DNA of 64,000 nt. It comes from Neomoorella carbonis. GTDB taxonomy: Bacteria; Bacillota; DSM-521; Neomoorellales; Neomoorellaceae. The position numbers and the translations under genes were made by a program. The notes under the pieces are model-generated. The model made no database searches, was not told the DNA's origin, and was given only the letters and a program-made list of their open reading frames with translations. Location: the NCBI RefSeq assembly GCF_045278715.1, contig NZ_CP136420.1, positions 2,232,001-2,296,000 on the forward strand. The letters are read 5' to 3'. Shown here one piece after another: positions 8,258 through 17,032 of the stretch (positions are counted from its first letter, which is position 1; each line of letters starts with the position of its first letter).

Positions 8258-8558
8258 TAAAGTAAGAAGTTTTCAAGGGTGACTAGAAATTTTTAGGTAG
8301 CGCTAGTGAGAAGGATACAAAAAATATACATCGAAAATATTAGTTAGTACACAATGAAAAAAATTTGTGCCCTTACCGGTTAATTGTTCCCATTGTAAAC
8401 TCACATTAAGGATTCTGCTGTAATCACCCCGCCTCGCGTCGCCCGGCGATTTCCGGGCGGATTGAAGGGAAGAGGAAATGGAACTCTAAAAAAATTTGTA
8501 CTGGCCTAAAAATGACGCCATCCGTAAATCATTGCCGGTCGTGGGGAGGGCGGTTACA
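8258..8558 (+). other. AT-rich intergenic region upstream of the PocR-AraC gene
   Basis: This holds no convincing gene. A compact hairpin with arms CCCGG and CCGGG lies near 8440-8460, followed by a GAAGGGAAGAGGAAATGG stretch that looks like a ribosome-binding site without a usable frame. A TTG-initiated extension of the downstream gene would reach back to 8496. No consensus promoter was picked out. Confidence 0.35.
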
Positions 8559-9881
8559 ATGCTGGTGCTGAGTTTGAGCGAAAGAGTGGAAGATCTCCAA
8601 ATAAAAACGAAGATGGAAAAGGAGCTTCTCCAGAGACTGTTAAACTCTTTTTCTTATGCCACAAAGATGTTTTCCGCCATAACAGATTTAGAAGGCAATT
8701 ACCTTCTCTCCTCCGAACAGGGTGATTGCGAGTTCTGCCAGCTGGTTAAATCGAGTCCATGTGGAATGGCGCGTTGCCGGAGCTCTTATGCCTGGGCCGG
8801 GGAACAGGCCCTCAAATGGAAAGAGCCCTATATTTTTAAGTGCCATGCCGGCCTTATCTCTTGGGTCTGTCCTTTTTTCTACAGAGGTAAACATATCGGG
8901 AATTTTATCTGCGGCCAGGTGATGATGTGGCAGCCAGCCGAATTCTGTCATCACTGGATCAGGGAACTAGCGGGTGAGATAGGGCAGGACCCCGACATTT
9001 TATTGCATTCCTTAGACAGGGTTAAGTCGGTGACATCGGTAGAGATACAGGCCGCGGCCGATCTGGTGTTTATCATTACCAGTTACGTAGCCAGGAGCGA
9101 GGGCGAGATCTTTGACTTCCAGCAAAAATTGCGAAGGGTCGGTTCCTGGATATGGGCAGAAAACAAGAAACAGAAGGTTGCCGGGAGCCGGTCCACCGGA
9201 GGCAACACCGAGCAGGATCTGAACAAGCTGGGGAACCATATCTTTATCGAGATCAGGCGAGCCAATATCGAGAAGGCAAAAAAGCTGCTGGAGCAGCTAG
9301 TCCTGCAGATTTTTATTCAGAGCAAAGGGCAGCTGGAAGTTATCAAAGGACGCAGCCTGGAGCTTCTGAGTTTCTTCATCCGCACGTCCACCGAATACGG
9401 GGTAAAGTTCGGGGAAGTAATCCGCTTGAGCGATCTGAAACTGAAGGAGTTAGATGAAGCCGACACCGTGGAGAAGGTCGTCCTCTGGCTTCTGGCAGTG
9501 GGAAACGCCTTCATCGAGTTGATCGCGGCAAAGAACTCGAGCGAGGGAGAGGACATCATCAACAGAGTTGTCGATTATATCCAGAAAAACTATAGTTCCG
9601 AGAGCCTTTCTGTTAAAGAAATCGCCAGAGCCAGCTACATTAGCCCGGCGTATCTGGGTCAGCTATTCAAAAAGAAGATGGGCTATTCCCTCAAAGAGCA
9701 CATCAACAAAGTGAGGATTGAACAGGCGAAGCTCCTGCTCAGGCAAACCGAACAGACCATCGAGTCGGTAGCCATACAGACAGGGTTTAAAGAGCGCAGT
9801 TATTTCTGCAAGGTTTTCAAGAAAATCACCGGCTTGAGCCCCAACGAGTACAGGAGAAAGAATTTCTTCCCATTGGCCTGA
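8559..9881 (+). CDS. PocR-domain AraC-family transcriptional regulator
   Basis: The N-terminal part (about residues 20-170) is a PocR sensory domain: SFSYATKMFSAITDLEGNYL, then clustered cysteines in CEFCQLVKSSPCGMARC and KCHAGL, and the GNFICGQVM strand. PocR domains bind small C1-C3 compounds, and the cysteines could bind metal or sense redox. A linker helix region follows, then a two-HTH AraC domain at the C-terminus (LSVKEIARASYISPAYLGQL and ETIESVAIQTGFKERSYF). The ATG at 8559 follows GGGGAGGG at 9 bases. Beside corrinoid methyltransferase genes it is probably their activator, responding to methanol or a related substrate. Confidence 0.88.
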   Translation: MLVLSLSERVEDLQIKTKMEKELLQRLLNSFSYATKMFSAITDLEGNYLLSSEQGDCEFCQLVKSSPCGMARCRSSYAWAGEQALKWKEPYIFKCHAGLISWVCPFFYRGKHIGNFICGQVMMWQPAEFCHHWIRELAGEIGQDPDILLHSLDRVKSVTSVEIQAAADLVFIITSYVARSEGEIFDFQQKLRRVGSWIWAENKKQKVAGSRSTGGNTEQDLNKLGNHIFIEIRRANIEKAKKLLEQLVLQIFIQSKGQLEVIKGRSLELLSFFIRTSTEYGVKFGEVIRLSDLKLKELDEADTVEKVVLWLLAVGNAFIELIAAKNSSEGEDIINRVVDYIQKNYSSESLSVKEIARASYISPAYLGQLFKKKMGYSLKEHINKVRIEQAKLLLRQTEQTIESVAIQTGFKERSYFCKVFKKITGLSPNEYRRKNFFPLA

Positions 9882-9890
9882 ATCCCAAAA

Positions 9891-9917
9891 CTGCCCGTGC
9901 GAACACCGCACGGGCAG
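9891..9917. terminator. Bidirectional hairpin terminator between convergent genes
   Basis: Perfect arms CTGCCCGTGC and GCACGGGCAG enclose a 7-base loop between the ends of the AraC gene and the corrinoid gene. On the minus strand it is followed by TTTT, so it best serves the corrinoid gene. Confidence 0.75.
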
Positions 9918-9931
9918 CCAGTCCTTCCCTT

Positions 9932-10606
9932 TCAACAGGCACAATCCCTTTCCCGCTCATTGCCCCGGCTCACCAGAGATTGGGCGATACTAATGGCCTC
10001 ACGGGCTGAGCTGGCGTAGGCATCCGCCCCGATGGACGCCGCAAATTCCCTCGTCACAGGCCCTCCCCCAACCAGCACCCTGACACTCTTGCGCAGGTGG
10101 TGTTTCTCCAGGGCTTTGATTACCCTGGCCATTTCGCCCATGGTTGTGGTCAATAATGCCGACATTGCCAGGATTTCCGGGCGGTGCTGCTCCACTGACC
10201 TGACAAATTCCGCCGGCGAGACATTCACACCCAGGTCGACAACCTCAAACCCGGCGTAACCCAGGGATAGAGCCACCAGGTTTTTCCCGATGTCGTGAAT
10301 ATCCCCTTCCACAGTGCCGATGACTATTTTCTTTCGCTTATGCAGACCTTTTTTAATGTAAGGTTTCAAAGCGAACAGACCGGCCTCTATGGCGTGGGAC
10401 GCGTTGATGACATCGGGGATATAAAAATCTGCCCCCTGGTATTTATCCAGGGTCTGGACGGTTGCCGGTATCATAGCCTCCTCCAGGATCTCGTCGGCGC
10501 TCATACCAATCTGCAGCCCCGAGCTAATTGATTTCAATACGCCGTCGGCATCTCCCCTCAGGATGGCAGAAATGATATCCTGGAATATTTGGGTACGGCC
10601 GCTCAA
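9932..10606 (-). CDS. Methyltransferase cognate corrinoid protein (first copy)
   Basis: A 224-residue MtaC/MtbC-type protein. The N-terminal four-helix cap domain is at about 5-90. The B12-binding Rossmann domain has the base-off motif GDIHDIGKN (lower axial ligand His about 104), LSALLTTTM-type (MSALLTTTM) and GGGPV loops. It carries the methyl group between a substrate methyltransferase and a second methyltransferase. It ends with an extra CAC tail. TTG is the only reasonable start. It is transcribed divergently from the methyl-THF methyltransferase genes and has no methyltransferase partner on its own strand in the locus, so it may share MtaB or a partner elsewhere. Confidence 0.88.
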   Translation of the reverse strand: MSGRTQIFQDIISAILRGDADGVLKSISSGLQIGMSADEILEEAMIPATVQTLDKYQGADFYIPDVINASHAIEAGLFALKPYIKKGLHKRKKIVIGTVEGDIHDIGKNLVALSLGYAGFEVVDLGVNVSPAEFVRSVEQHRPEILAMSALLTTTMGEMARVIKALEKHHLRKSVRVLVGGGPVTREFAASIGADAYASSAREAISIAQSLVSRGNERERDCAC

Positions 10607-10644
10607 GATATCACCGGCTTTCCTTTTTGTTCCTCTGTTAATAA

Positions 10645-10726
10645 ATTATACACGACAATTCACTATAAATTAGCCACAACTTGTTGCCTTTTTTTCATGA
10701 TCTTAAATATTGTCGTAACGTATAAT
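10645..10726. promoter_or_regulatory. Mirrored divergent promoter elements with shared ATTGTCGT motif
   Basis: The minus strand carries ATTGTCGTGTATAAT (10659-10645) and the plus strand carries ATTGTCGTAACGTATAAT (10709-10726). Both are inverted copies of the same box fused to a TATAAT -10 hexamer. Neither has a good -35, which fits promoters that need an activator, plausibly the PocR-AraC protein next door. Confidence 0.5.
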
Positions 10727-10876
10727 GCAAGCAAGAACCCAGGAAATGGTTCGGAGGGATTTAAAACTATCGAAAAGGGTGTGATAGGCGTAGTTGACTT
10801 ATAATTTTAAGTTTAACACAATTTTATCGTTAAAGAAAGCTGGATTAATCCATACCGGGTTTGGAGGTGGCAGCCG

Positions 10877-11680
10877 ATGCTCATTGTGGGAGAATTGATC
10901 AACACCAGTCGCAAACCGATTAAAGAGGCAATTGAAAGAGAGGATGCCGCTTACATTCGTGACGTCGCGGTGCAGCAGGCGCAGGCCGGAGCGGATTACA
11001 TCGATATCAACTGCGGAACGATGGTTCACAATGAACCGGAGATTATGGCCTGGCTGGTCAACACCGTGAGGGAAGCAGTGGACGTTCCCCTGTGTATCGA
11101 CAGCCCCGATCCCCAGGTACTGGAGACGGGATTGAAGCTGGCGACCAAGGGCCGGCCTATGTTAAACTCCATCACCGCGGAACCGGATCGGTTTGAGGCA
11201 GTTTTGCCCATCATTAAAAACTTCAAAGCCAAGGTAGTGGCCCTGTGCATGGATAGCGACGGGATACCTTCCACCGCGGAGAAGCGAATCGAGATCGTCA
11301 AGAAGCTGGTAGAAGACCTGACAGCAGCCGGGGTTGCGAGGGACGACATCTATATCGACCCGCTGGTGAAGCCCCTCAGCACCAACGACCAGGCGGGGTT
11401 GGAAGTGATCGAAGCCGTGGGCTTTATCAGGCAGGCTTACCCCGATGTGCACATTATCTGCGGTCTCAGCAACGTCAGTTTCGGGCTGCCCAACAGGCGG
11501 ACCCTCAACCAGGTCTTCATGGTGCAACTGATGACCGCCGGTATGGATTCCTACATCCTGGATCCGCTGGACAGGGAGATGATGGGCTTCTTCCACGCCT
11601 CCAGGGCGCTGCTGGGGAAGGACCCTTTCTGCACCGGCTACCTGAAGGCCCACCGCAGCGGGTTGTACAGGCGTGACTGA
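10877..11680 (+). CDS. Methyltetrahydrofolate:corrinoid methyltransferase (AcsE/MtvA-like)
   Basis: A 267-residue TIM barrel of the pterin-binding (DHPS-like) family. GADYIDINCG, CIDSPDPQVLE, DPLVKPLSTN and LSNVSFGLPNRR match the pterin pocket strands of AcsE, including the Asn of LSNVS that helps protonate N5. In acetogens such proteins move a methyl group from a methylated corrinoid protein to THF (or back), which replaces MtaA. Start ATG after GGAGGTGG. It is the first gene of a plus-strand operon with a corrinoid protein and MtaB, so the whole set can take methanol methyl groups into the Wood-Ljungdahl pathway. Confidence 0.88.
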   Translation: MLIVGELINTSRKPIKEAIEREDAAYIRDVAVQQAQAGADYIDINCGTMVHNEPEIMAWLVNTVREAVDVPLCIDSPDPQVLETGLKLATKGRPMLNSITAEPDRFEAVLPIIKNFKAKVVALCMDSDGIPSTAEKRIEIVKKLVEDLTAAGVARDDIYIDPLVKPLSTNDQAGLEVIEAVGFIRQAYPDVHIICGLSNVSFGLPNRRTLNQVFMVQLMTAGMDSYILDPLDREMMGFFHASRALLGKDPFCTGYLKAHRSGLYRRD

Positions 11681-11724
11681 TATCACGGCTCAATCAAAAT
11701 CATTAAAAAGGAGGATTTGCCGAG

Positions 11725-12357
11725 ATGGCCAGCTTTGAAGAACTGTCACAGGCGGTATTCGAGGGTGATGAAGCACAAGTGGTGGAGTTGACTAAGAGCT
11801 TGTTGAGCGGTGGAGCGGATCCCCTGGAAGTGATCAACAGGGGCCTGATCGCCGGCATGGACAGGGTCGGTGTCCTGTTCAAGAACAACGAGATGTTCGT
11901 ACCGGAGGTCCTAATGTCGGCCAGGGCCATGAACGCCGGTGTGGAGGTGGTCAAGCAGAGCCAGCGAGCCTTCGACATGCCGTCCATCGGAAAAATTGTG
12001 CTGGGAACCGTCAAGGGGGACCTGCACGACATCGGTAAAAACCTGGTGGGTATGATGTTGGAGAGCGCTGGCTTCACGGTTTACAACCTGGGAGTGGACA
12101 TCGACCCGGATAAATTCGTGGAGGCGGTTAAGAAATACCAGCCAGACATCGTGGCCATGTCCGCCCTGCTGACCACCACCATGATGAACATGAAGTCAAC
12201 CATCGATGCCCTGGCCGCCGCCGGGTTGAGGGAGCAGGTGAAGGTAATCGTCGGCGGGGCGCCCATCAGCCAGGATTTTGCGGACGAAATCGGGGCGGAC
12301 GGGTATGCCCCCGACGCCGCCTCGGCCACCGAACTCTGCAGGCGGCTGCTTGAGTAA
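11725..12357 (+). CDS. mtaC: Methanol-type corrinoid protein MtaC
   Basis: A 210-residue corrinoid carrier with an N-terminal helical cap and a B12-binding domain; GDLHDIGKN supplies His about 101 as Co ligand, followed by MSALLTTTM and GGAPIS. Start ATG preceded by AAAGGAGGATTTG. It is 44 bases after the methyltransferase and about 100 before mtaB, so this is the natural methyl carrier of the operon. It is homologous to the divergent copy at 9932-10606, but the two have diverged over their N-terminal regions. Confidence 0.9.
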   Translation: MASFEELSQAVFEGDEAQVVELTKSLLSGGADPLEVINRGLIAGMDRVGVLFKNNEMFVPEVLMSARAMNAGVEVVKQSQRAFDMPSIGKIVLGTVKGDLHDIGKNLVGMMLESAGFTVYNLGVDIDPDKFVEAVKKYQPDIVAMSALLTTTMMNMKSTIDALAAAGLREQVKVIVGGAPISQDFADEIGADGYAPDAASATELCRRLLE

Positions 12358-12462
12358 GACGGCCGGGTTGACCTGTCGACGCAGGAAGCCCGGGCGGCAG
12401 CCCGGGCTATAGCCGGATGACCCTCACGGAACCATGGATTAATAATTATGGAGGGAACCATA

Positions 12463-13872
12463 ATGGATTACAAGCCTGTTAAAACCTTCAGTGAACTGGC
12501 GGTCAAATCCCTGGATGATTTCGTCTACGGGATTGCGCCCCATCCCGTAAAAGCAAAGAACGGCATGGTGATCGGTGGAGGGACGGTTTACCCCGAGATC
12601 AACATGACCCTCCCGCCGATGAATATTGAGGAAAGCACCATGCCCGAAGTCAGAAGGCAGTATGCGGAGATGATTGAGGGGATATTAAAGCGGGCGAAGG
12701 ACCTGTACGCGCCAGGCCTCATCGTGGAACTGGAACTGCTCCCGGAGACTACCATGAAGCCCGAGTGGGGGATCGAGATTAACAAGATCCTGCGGGACAA
12801 GATGCACGAGTACGAGGATAAGTACGGGCTAAAAAGCCTCCTCAGGTGTACCCCGAACGACACCAGGGAGATTCTCAGGCCGCCGCTGATGCGGCGGGGC
12901 CAACTCCTGGAAAACATGTTCATCACCTTTGAGAAATGCGCCGAGGACGGGGCTGATATCCTGTCCATTGAGTCCACGGGCGGTAAGGAGGTCCACGATG
13001 AAGCGCTTGTCACCTGCAACATCAGGAAGGCCATCTTTGCCCTGGGTGTCCTGGGGGTCAGGGACATGCGGTTCCTCTGGTCCAACATCGTCAGGATCGC
13101 CGAACGAACCGGCGCTATAGCCGGTGGAGATACGGCATGCGGGTTTGCCAACACCGCCCTCGCCCTGGCGGAACAGGGAATGATTCCCAGGGTGTTTGCG
13201 GCGGTGGACAGGGTGGCCACCATCCCCAGGAGCCTGGCGGCATTCGAAATGGGTGCCATCGGGCCTGATAAGGACTGCGGCTATGAGGGGCCATACATGA
13301 AAGCCATCGCCGGGGTACCCATTTCCATGGAAGGCAAAACGGCGGCATGTGCCCATTTAAGTGCCATCGGCAACATCGCCGCCTGTGTCTGCGACATGTG
13401 GAGCAACGAATCCGTCCAGAACGTCAAGCTGCTGAGCGCTCCGGCACCCGTGGTATCCACGGAACAGCTCATCTACGACTGCCGGCTGATGAACGAAGCG
13501 GCGGCGGACGGACGCAGCTTCGCCCTGAAGATGCGGGACTGGCTGGCCGCCTCCGATTCCAGGCTGGATCCCCAGGCCTACGTCCTGAGGCCGGACATAG
13601 TGCTGGAGATCAGCCGGGAGCTGGTCAAGGAAAAGGATGCTTTCGTTGCCACCAAAAAAGCGGCTGCCCTGGCGGTGGAGGTCATTAAGCGGGGCCTGGC
13701 CCGGGGCGAAGTTCTGGTGTCCCCCAGAGAGAAAAAGTGGCTGGACATCATCAGCACCCAAATCGAAACAATACCCGATGACGGAGAAAAGTTCTGGTAC
13801 GAAATACAAAAAGAACTCGATCTTAAAAAATGGCGGCCGGAGGAATACGATCTAGAGGTAACCCATGCCTAA
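12463..13872 (+). CDS. mtaB: Methanol:corrinoid methyltransferase MtaB
   Basis: About 469 residues with MtaB features. Zinc ligands of the family are seen as Glu in LSIESTGGKEVHDE and Cys in GGDTACGFAN and PDKDCGYEGPY. The enzyme activates methanol on Zn and methylates Co(I) of MtaC. The start at 12463 has GGAGGG 7 bases upstream; an upstream ATG at 12448 overlaps that site and is less likely. It is the last gene of the operon. A classical MtaA is absent here; the AcsE-like gene at the operon front probably accepts the methyl group. Confidence 0.92.
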   Translation: MDYKPVKTFSELAVKSLDDFVYGIAPHPVKAKNGMVIGGGTVYPEINMTLPPMNIEESTMPEVRRQYAEMIEGILKRAKDLYAPGLIVELELLPETTMKPEWGIEINKILRDKMHEYEDKYGLKSLLRCTPNDTREILRPPLMRRGQLLENMFITFEKCAEDGADILSIESTGGKEVHDEALVTCNIRKAIFALGVLGVRDMRFLWSNIVRIAERTGAIAGGDTACGFANTALALAEQGMIPRVFAAVDRVATIPRSLAAFEMGAIGPDKDCGYEGPYMKAIAGVPISMEGKTAACAHLSAIGNIAACVCDMWSNESVQNVKLLSAPAPVVSTEQLIYDCRLMNEAAADGRSFALKMRDWLAASDSRLDPQAYVLRPDIVLEISRELVKEKDAFVATKKAAALAVEVIKRGLARGEVLVSPREKKWLDIISTQIETIPDDGEKFWYEIQKELDLKKWRPEEYDLEVTHA

Positions 13873-13988
13873 GCAGCTTCCGCCTGGAAATAGGGGCGGG
13901 AGCAGGAAATTCCTGAAAGGAGGCCGCTCCTGAACATGGTGGAACTTAATACGCGGCAACGCCCGCCTCCCGGCTTTGGCGCTCATCC

Positions 13989-15992
13989 CTATATGTTCCG
14001 CGCCACCTCATAGGCGTCCCAGATGGCACTCATAATGTTGCGGGGTTTCCGGGAGTCGCCGATTAGATATAATTCAGTTATCTTCCCCACCAGGGCGCGG
14101 TAAAGTCCCTGCTCGGGCGTAAAACCTACCGCCACAGCTACCGTGTCGGCAGGGAGGGTGGTCCTGTGGAAGAACCTGTCAATCAGCATCGCGCCTGCCT
14201 CCGTAACCTCCAGGATGGTAGTACCGGTTCGCCACTCCACCCCCTCCCGGCGGAGCATCTCCACAAGCATGATGCGATTCATATAGGGGACAGGGATGCC
14301 GGCCCGCATCAGATCGTCCAGGAGCTCTACTATGGTCACCCGTTTACCCTGTCTGGCCAGCCAGAGGGCGGTTTCGCACCCCACCAGCCCGCCGCCGATG
14401 ATGACCACCTCATTACCGGCCTGCCTTTTGCCCAGCAGGAGATCGGTTGCCGTGCATACCCTATCTTTATCAATGCCGGGGACGTCGGGAATGGCCGGTT
14501 TGGAGCCGGTAGCCACCACTACCGCATCGGGTTTTTTCTCCAGGACCAGTTCCGGGGTAACTTCCCGGTTCAGGTTGATCTCGACCTGCAGTTCCTGCAG
14601 TTCGGTTTTATACCATTCCAGCAGGCGGGCGTCATCCTTTTTGAATTCCGGAACGGCGGCTGCGAGGACATGGCCGCCCAGCTGATGGCTCTTTTCATAA
14701 AGGGCTACCTGGTGTCCCCGGAGGGCGGCCACCCGCGCCGCCTCCATACCGGCCACGCCGCCGCCGATAACCATTACCTTCCGGGCCGAACTCACCCGCT
14801 CGATGCCGTACTCTTTTTCCCGGCCGCAGGAAGGGTTCACGGTACAGGACAGGGGCCGGCCCAGGAACCCCCGCCCCAGGCAGCCGTCATGGCAGCCAAT
14901 GCAGGGCCGGATTCTGTTAACCCGTCCCGTCATCACTTTGCTGGCCCACTGAGCATCGGTTAACAGGCCTCGGCCGATGGCTATCATGTCTGCTTTCCCT
15001 TCAGCCAGGGCACGTTCCGCCAGGTCCGGCTCATCCATCCGCCCGGCGACAAGCACCGGCACTTGGACCACTTCTTTAAGCTTTTGGGTTAAAGGCAGGT
15101 AACAACCGTGCTCATGATAAACAGGCGGGTGGGCCCAGTACCAGGCGTCATAGGAACCGGCGTCGGCGTTAAAGGCATCATACCCGGCTTCCTCCAGGAT
15201 TCTGGCTGCCGCCAGCGCTTCTTCCACATCGCGTCCTTTTTCGGCAAACACTTCTCCGGGCAATCCTCCCTGGCGCCAGTCCTTGATAAAACTTTTAATA
15301 CTGAACCTGAGGAGGACGGGGAACTCTTTCCCCACCCTCCTTTTAATCTCCTGCACTATTTCGATGGGGAAGGTGAGCCTGCCCCGCAGGTCGCCGCCGT
15401 ATTTATCCGTGCGGCGGTTGAACAGGGCGATGGTGAACTGGTCGAGGAGATAGCCCTCGTGCATGGCGTGGATCTCCACACCGTCAAACCCGGCCTCTAC
15501 AGCTATTTCCGCCGCCTCGCCGGCCCTTTTGACCAGGGTTTCCACTTCCTTGGTCGTCAGCTCGCGGCAGGTTAGGGCCGGTTCCCAGAAGTTGGGTATG
15601 GCGGACGGCGCTACAGGTTCTCCCGCCAGCATGACCGGTGAGGCCACCCGGCCAAAGCCCATGGTCAGCTGCAGGAAAATTTTTGTGTCATAGGCGTGTA
15701 CCCTTTCCGTCAGCTCGCCTGCTGTGGCGACAAAGCGAAGGGGGTTTATGGATATGTTGGGCACCAGGCCGGGTTTAAAAGGCTCGATTTCGTTTTCAAC
15801 CTTGGTCACACTGGTGATGATTAACCCGGTGCCTCCCCTGGCCCGTTCAATATAATAATCTATGGCCCGTTCTGAGAAGCAGCCGTCCGGGGTTACCAGG
15901 CCCAGGACACCCATGGGAGCCATAGCGATTTTATTCTTGATCTCCACCCTGCCAATTTTTATGGGTTCAAAGAGACTGGCGAAAGCTGGCAC
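13989..15992 (-). CDS. Old-yellow-enzyme / 2,4-dienoyl-CoA reductase-type FeS flavoprotein
   Basis: 667 residues in the FadH layout. An FMN TIM barrel covers residues 1-340 (IAMAPMGV, EIHAMHEGYLLDQF). An FeS cluster motif CIGCHDGCLGR followed by CTVNPSCG lies near 345-370. FAD and NAD(P) Rossmann domains follow (VMVIGGGVAGMEAARVAA and VVIIGGGLVGCETALWLA). Such enzymes reduce enoates or related alkenes with NAD(P)H; the substrate is unknown. Start GTG 8 bases after AGGAGG. It converges on mtaB, so functional linkage to methanol use is not implied by the operon. Confidence 0.88.
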   Translation of the reverse strand: MPAFASLFEPIKIGRVEIKNKIAMAPMGVLGLVTPDGCFSERAIDYYIERARGGTGLIITSVTKVENEIEPFKPGLVPNISINPLRFVATAGELTERVHAYDTKIFLQLTMGFGRVASPVMLAGEPVAPSAIPNFWEPALTCRELTTKEVETLVKRAGEAAEIAVEAGFDGVEIHAMHEGYLLDQFTIALFNRRTDKYGGDLRGRLTFPIEIVQEIKRRVGKEFPVLLRFSIKSFIKDWRQGGLPGEVFAEKGRDVEEALAAARILEEAGYDAFNADAGSYDAWYWAHPPVYHEHGCYLPLTQKLKEVVQVPVLVAGRMDEPDLAERALAEGKADMIAIGRGLLTDAQWASKVMTGRVNRIRPCIGCHDGCLGRGFLGRPLSCTVNPSCGREKEYGIERVSSARKVMVIGGGVAGMEAARVAALRGHQVALYEKSHQLGGHVLAAAVPEFKKDDARLLEWYKTELQELQVEINLNREVTPELVLEKKPDAVVVATGSKPAIPDVPGIDKDRVCTATDLLLGKRQAGNEVVIIGGGLVGCETALWLARQGKRVTIVELLDDLMRAGIPVPYMNRIMLVEMLRREGVEWRTGTTILEVTEAGAMLIDRFFHRTTLPADTVAVAVGFTPEQGLYRALVGKITELYLIGDSRKPRNIMSAIWDAYEVARNI

Positions 15993-16078
15993 AAAATTAA
16001 CCTCCTGTTTTTAACCGGTATTTGGTATGACGTTAATTATTGTGCCCCGGGACCGGCCGTTTATTAGTCCTTCTTTAT

Positions 16079-17032
16079 CTATTCACCCGGCTCCCTGTCC
16101 CACCGCAGGCCCCGGTAAGTTGGATGGCGCAAGCGCCCGTCCGGGGTCTGCTCCAGGTACTCCACGGTGCAGAGAAGGCGCGGTTCCACCCAGCGGGGCC
16201 GGGCCAGGCCCGGCAGAGTTTCTCCGAAGGGCGGCGGCACCGGCCTGAGTTTTTTTAGCTCCGCCAGCAACCGCCTCTCTTCTTCCCGGTCAAAGCCGGT
16301 TCCCACCTTGCCCCGGTAGACCAGTCGCCCCTGCCGGTACTCGCCCAGGATGAGGGCCCTTAAGATACGCTCACCGCTCCCGGGCTCGTACCCCACGATG
16401 ATAAACTCCTCCGCGCGGGTATGCCGGAATTTGCGCCAGTGGGAGGAACGCCGTCCTGGAAGGTAGGGGCTGTCTTTGGCCTTGGCCACGACTCCCTCCA
16501 GGCCTTGCCTGGTGCAGGTCGCAAAAAAGGTAATGCCGCAGGTTTCAATAAAGCTGGAGAGGGCCAGGTTGTCCCCCGGCCGCACGGCTTCCTGGAGCAA
16601 TCCTTTACGCCAGTACAGGGGCCGGGGCATGATGTTTTCGCCCCGGCAGTATAAAAGATCGAAGGCGACAAAAACGGCCGGGCTTTGCAGAGCGGCCTGC
16701 CGGATTTTCACGGGATCAGCAATTCTCCCCCGGGCCTGGAGGCGGCTGAAGGAGGGCCGGCCTTCCTCTCCCGGGATAATTATCTCCCCGTCCAGGACCG
16801 CCGGCTGCATTCCGACCCGGAGATGCAGGCCGGCCAGCTCGGGAAAAGCCGGGGTGATGTCCAGGAGATTCCTCGACTGGAGGATAGTTTTCCGGTCCAG
16901 GTAAGCCAGGCAGCGGTAACCGTCCCATTTCACCTCATAAATAAAGTCGGGGGAATCAAAGGGACGGCCAGCCACGGCCAGCATGGGCTTGATCTGAAAT
17001 ACCGGAAGCCGGCCGCCATTCTCCCCCGTCAT
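16079..17032 (-). CDS. ATP-dependent DNA ligase, LigD ligase-domain type (NHEJ)
   Basis: 317 residues with the adenylation motif EVKWDGYR (Lys35), motif III VAFDLLYC, motif IV EGVVAKAKDSPY and motif V WRKFRHTRAEE, then an OB-fold ending with RWVEPRLLCTVEYLE and PTYRGLRWD. This is the stand-alone ligase portion of LigD, which seals breaks in Ku-dependent end joining. Its start overlaps the ku stop (ATGA), so the two are co-translated. The polymerase portion is a separate gene at 24461-25405. Confidence 0.9.
   Translation of the reverse strand: MTGENGGRLPVFQIKPMLAVAGRPFDSPDFIYEVKWDGYRCLAYLDRKTILQSRNLLDITPAFPELAGLHLRVGMQPAVLDGEIIIPGEEGRPSFSRLQARGRIADPVKIRQAALQSPAVFVAFDLLYCRGENIMPRPLYWRKGLLQEAVRPGDNLALSSFIETCGITFFATCTRQGLEGVVAKAKDSPYLPGRRSSHWRKFRHTRAEEFIIVGYEPGSGERILRALILGEYRQGRLVYRGKVGTGFDREEERRLLAELKKLRPVPPPFGETLPGLARPRWVEPRLLCTVEYLEQTPDGRLRHPTYRGLRWDREPGE

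Noticed and set aside
10607..10876. Cobalamin riboswitch controlling the corrinoid genes
   Set aside because: No B12-box-like sequence is seen. The region is short, AT-rich and better explained by divergent promoters.
10607..10876. Sigma-54 promoter for the methyltransferase operon
   Set aside because: No TGGC-N7-TTGC-type pair was found on either strand.
13873..13988. Terminator between mtaB and the flavoprotein gene
   Set aside because: Only a weak CAGGAAATTCCTG palindrome and scattered GC-rich pairs are present, with no T-run on either strand.
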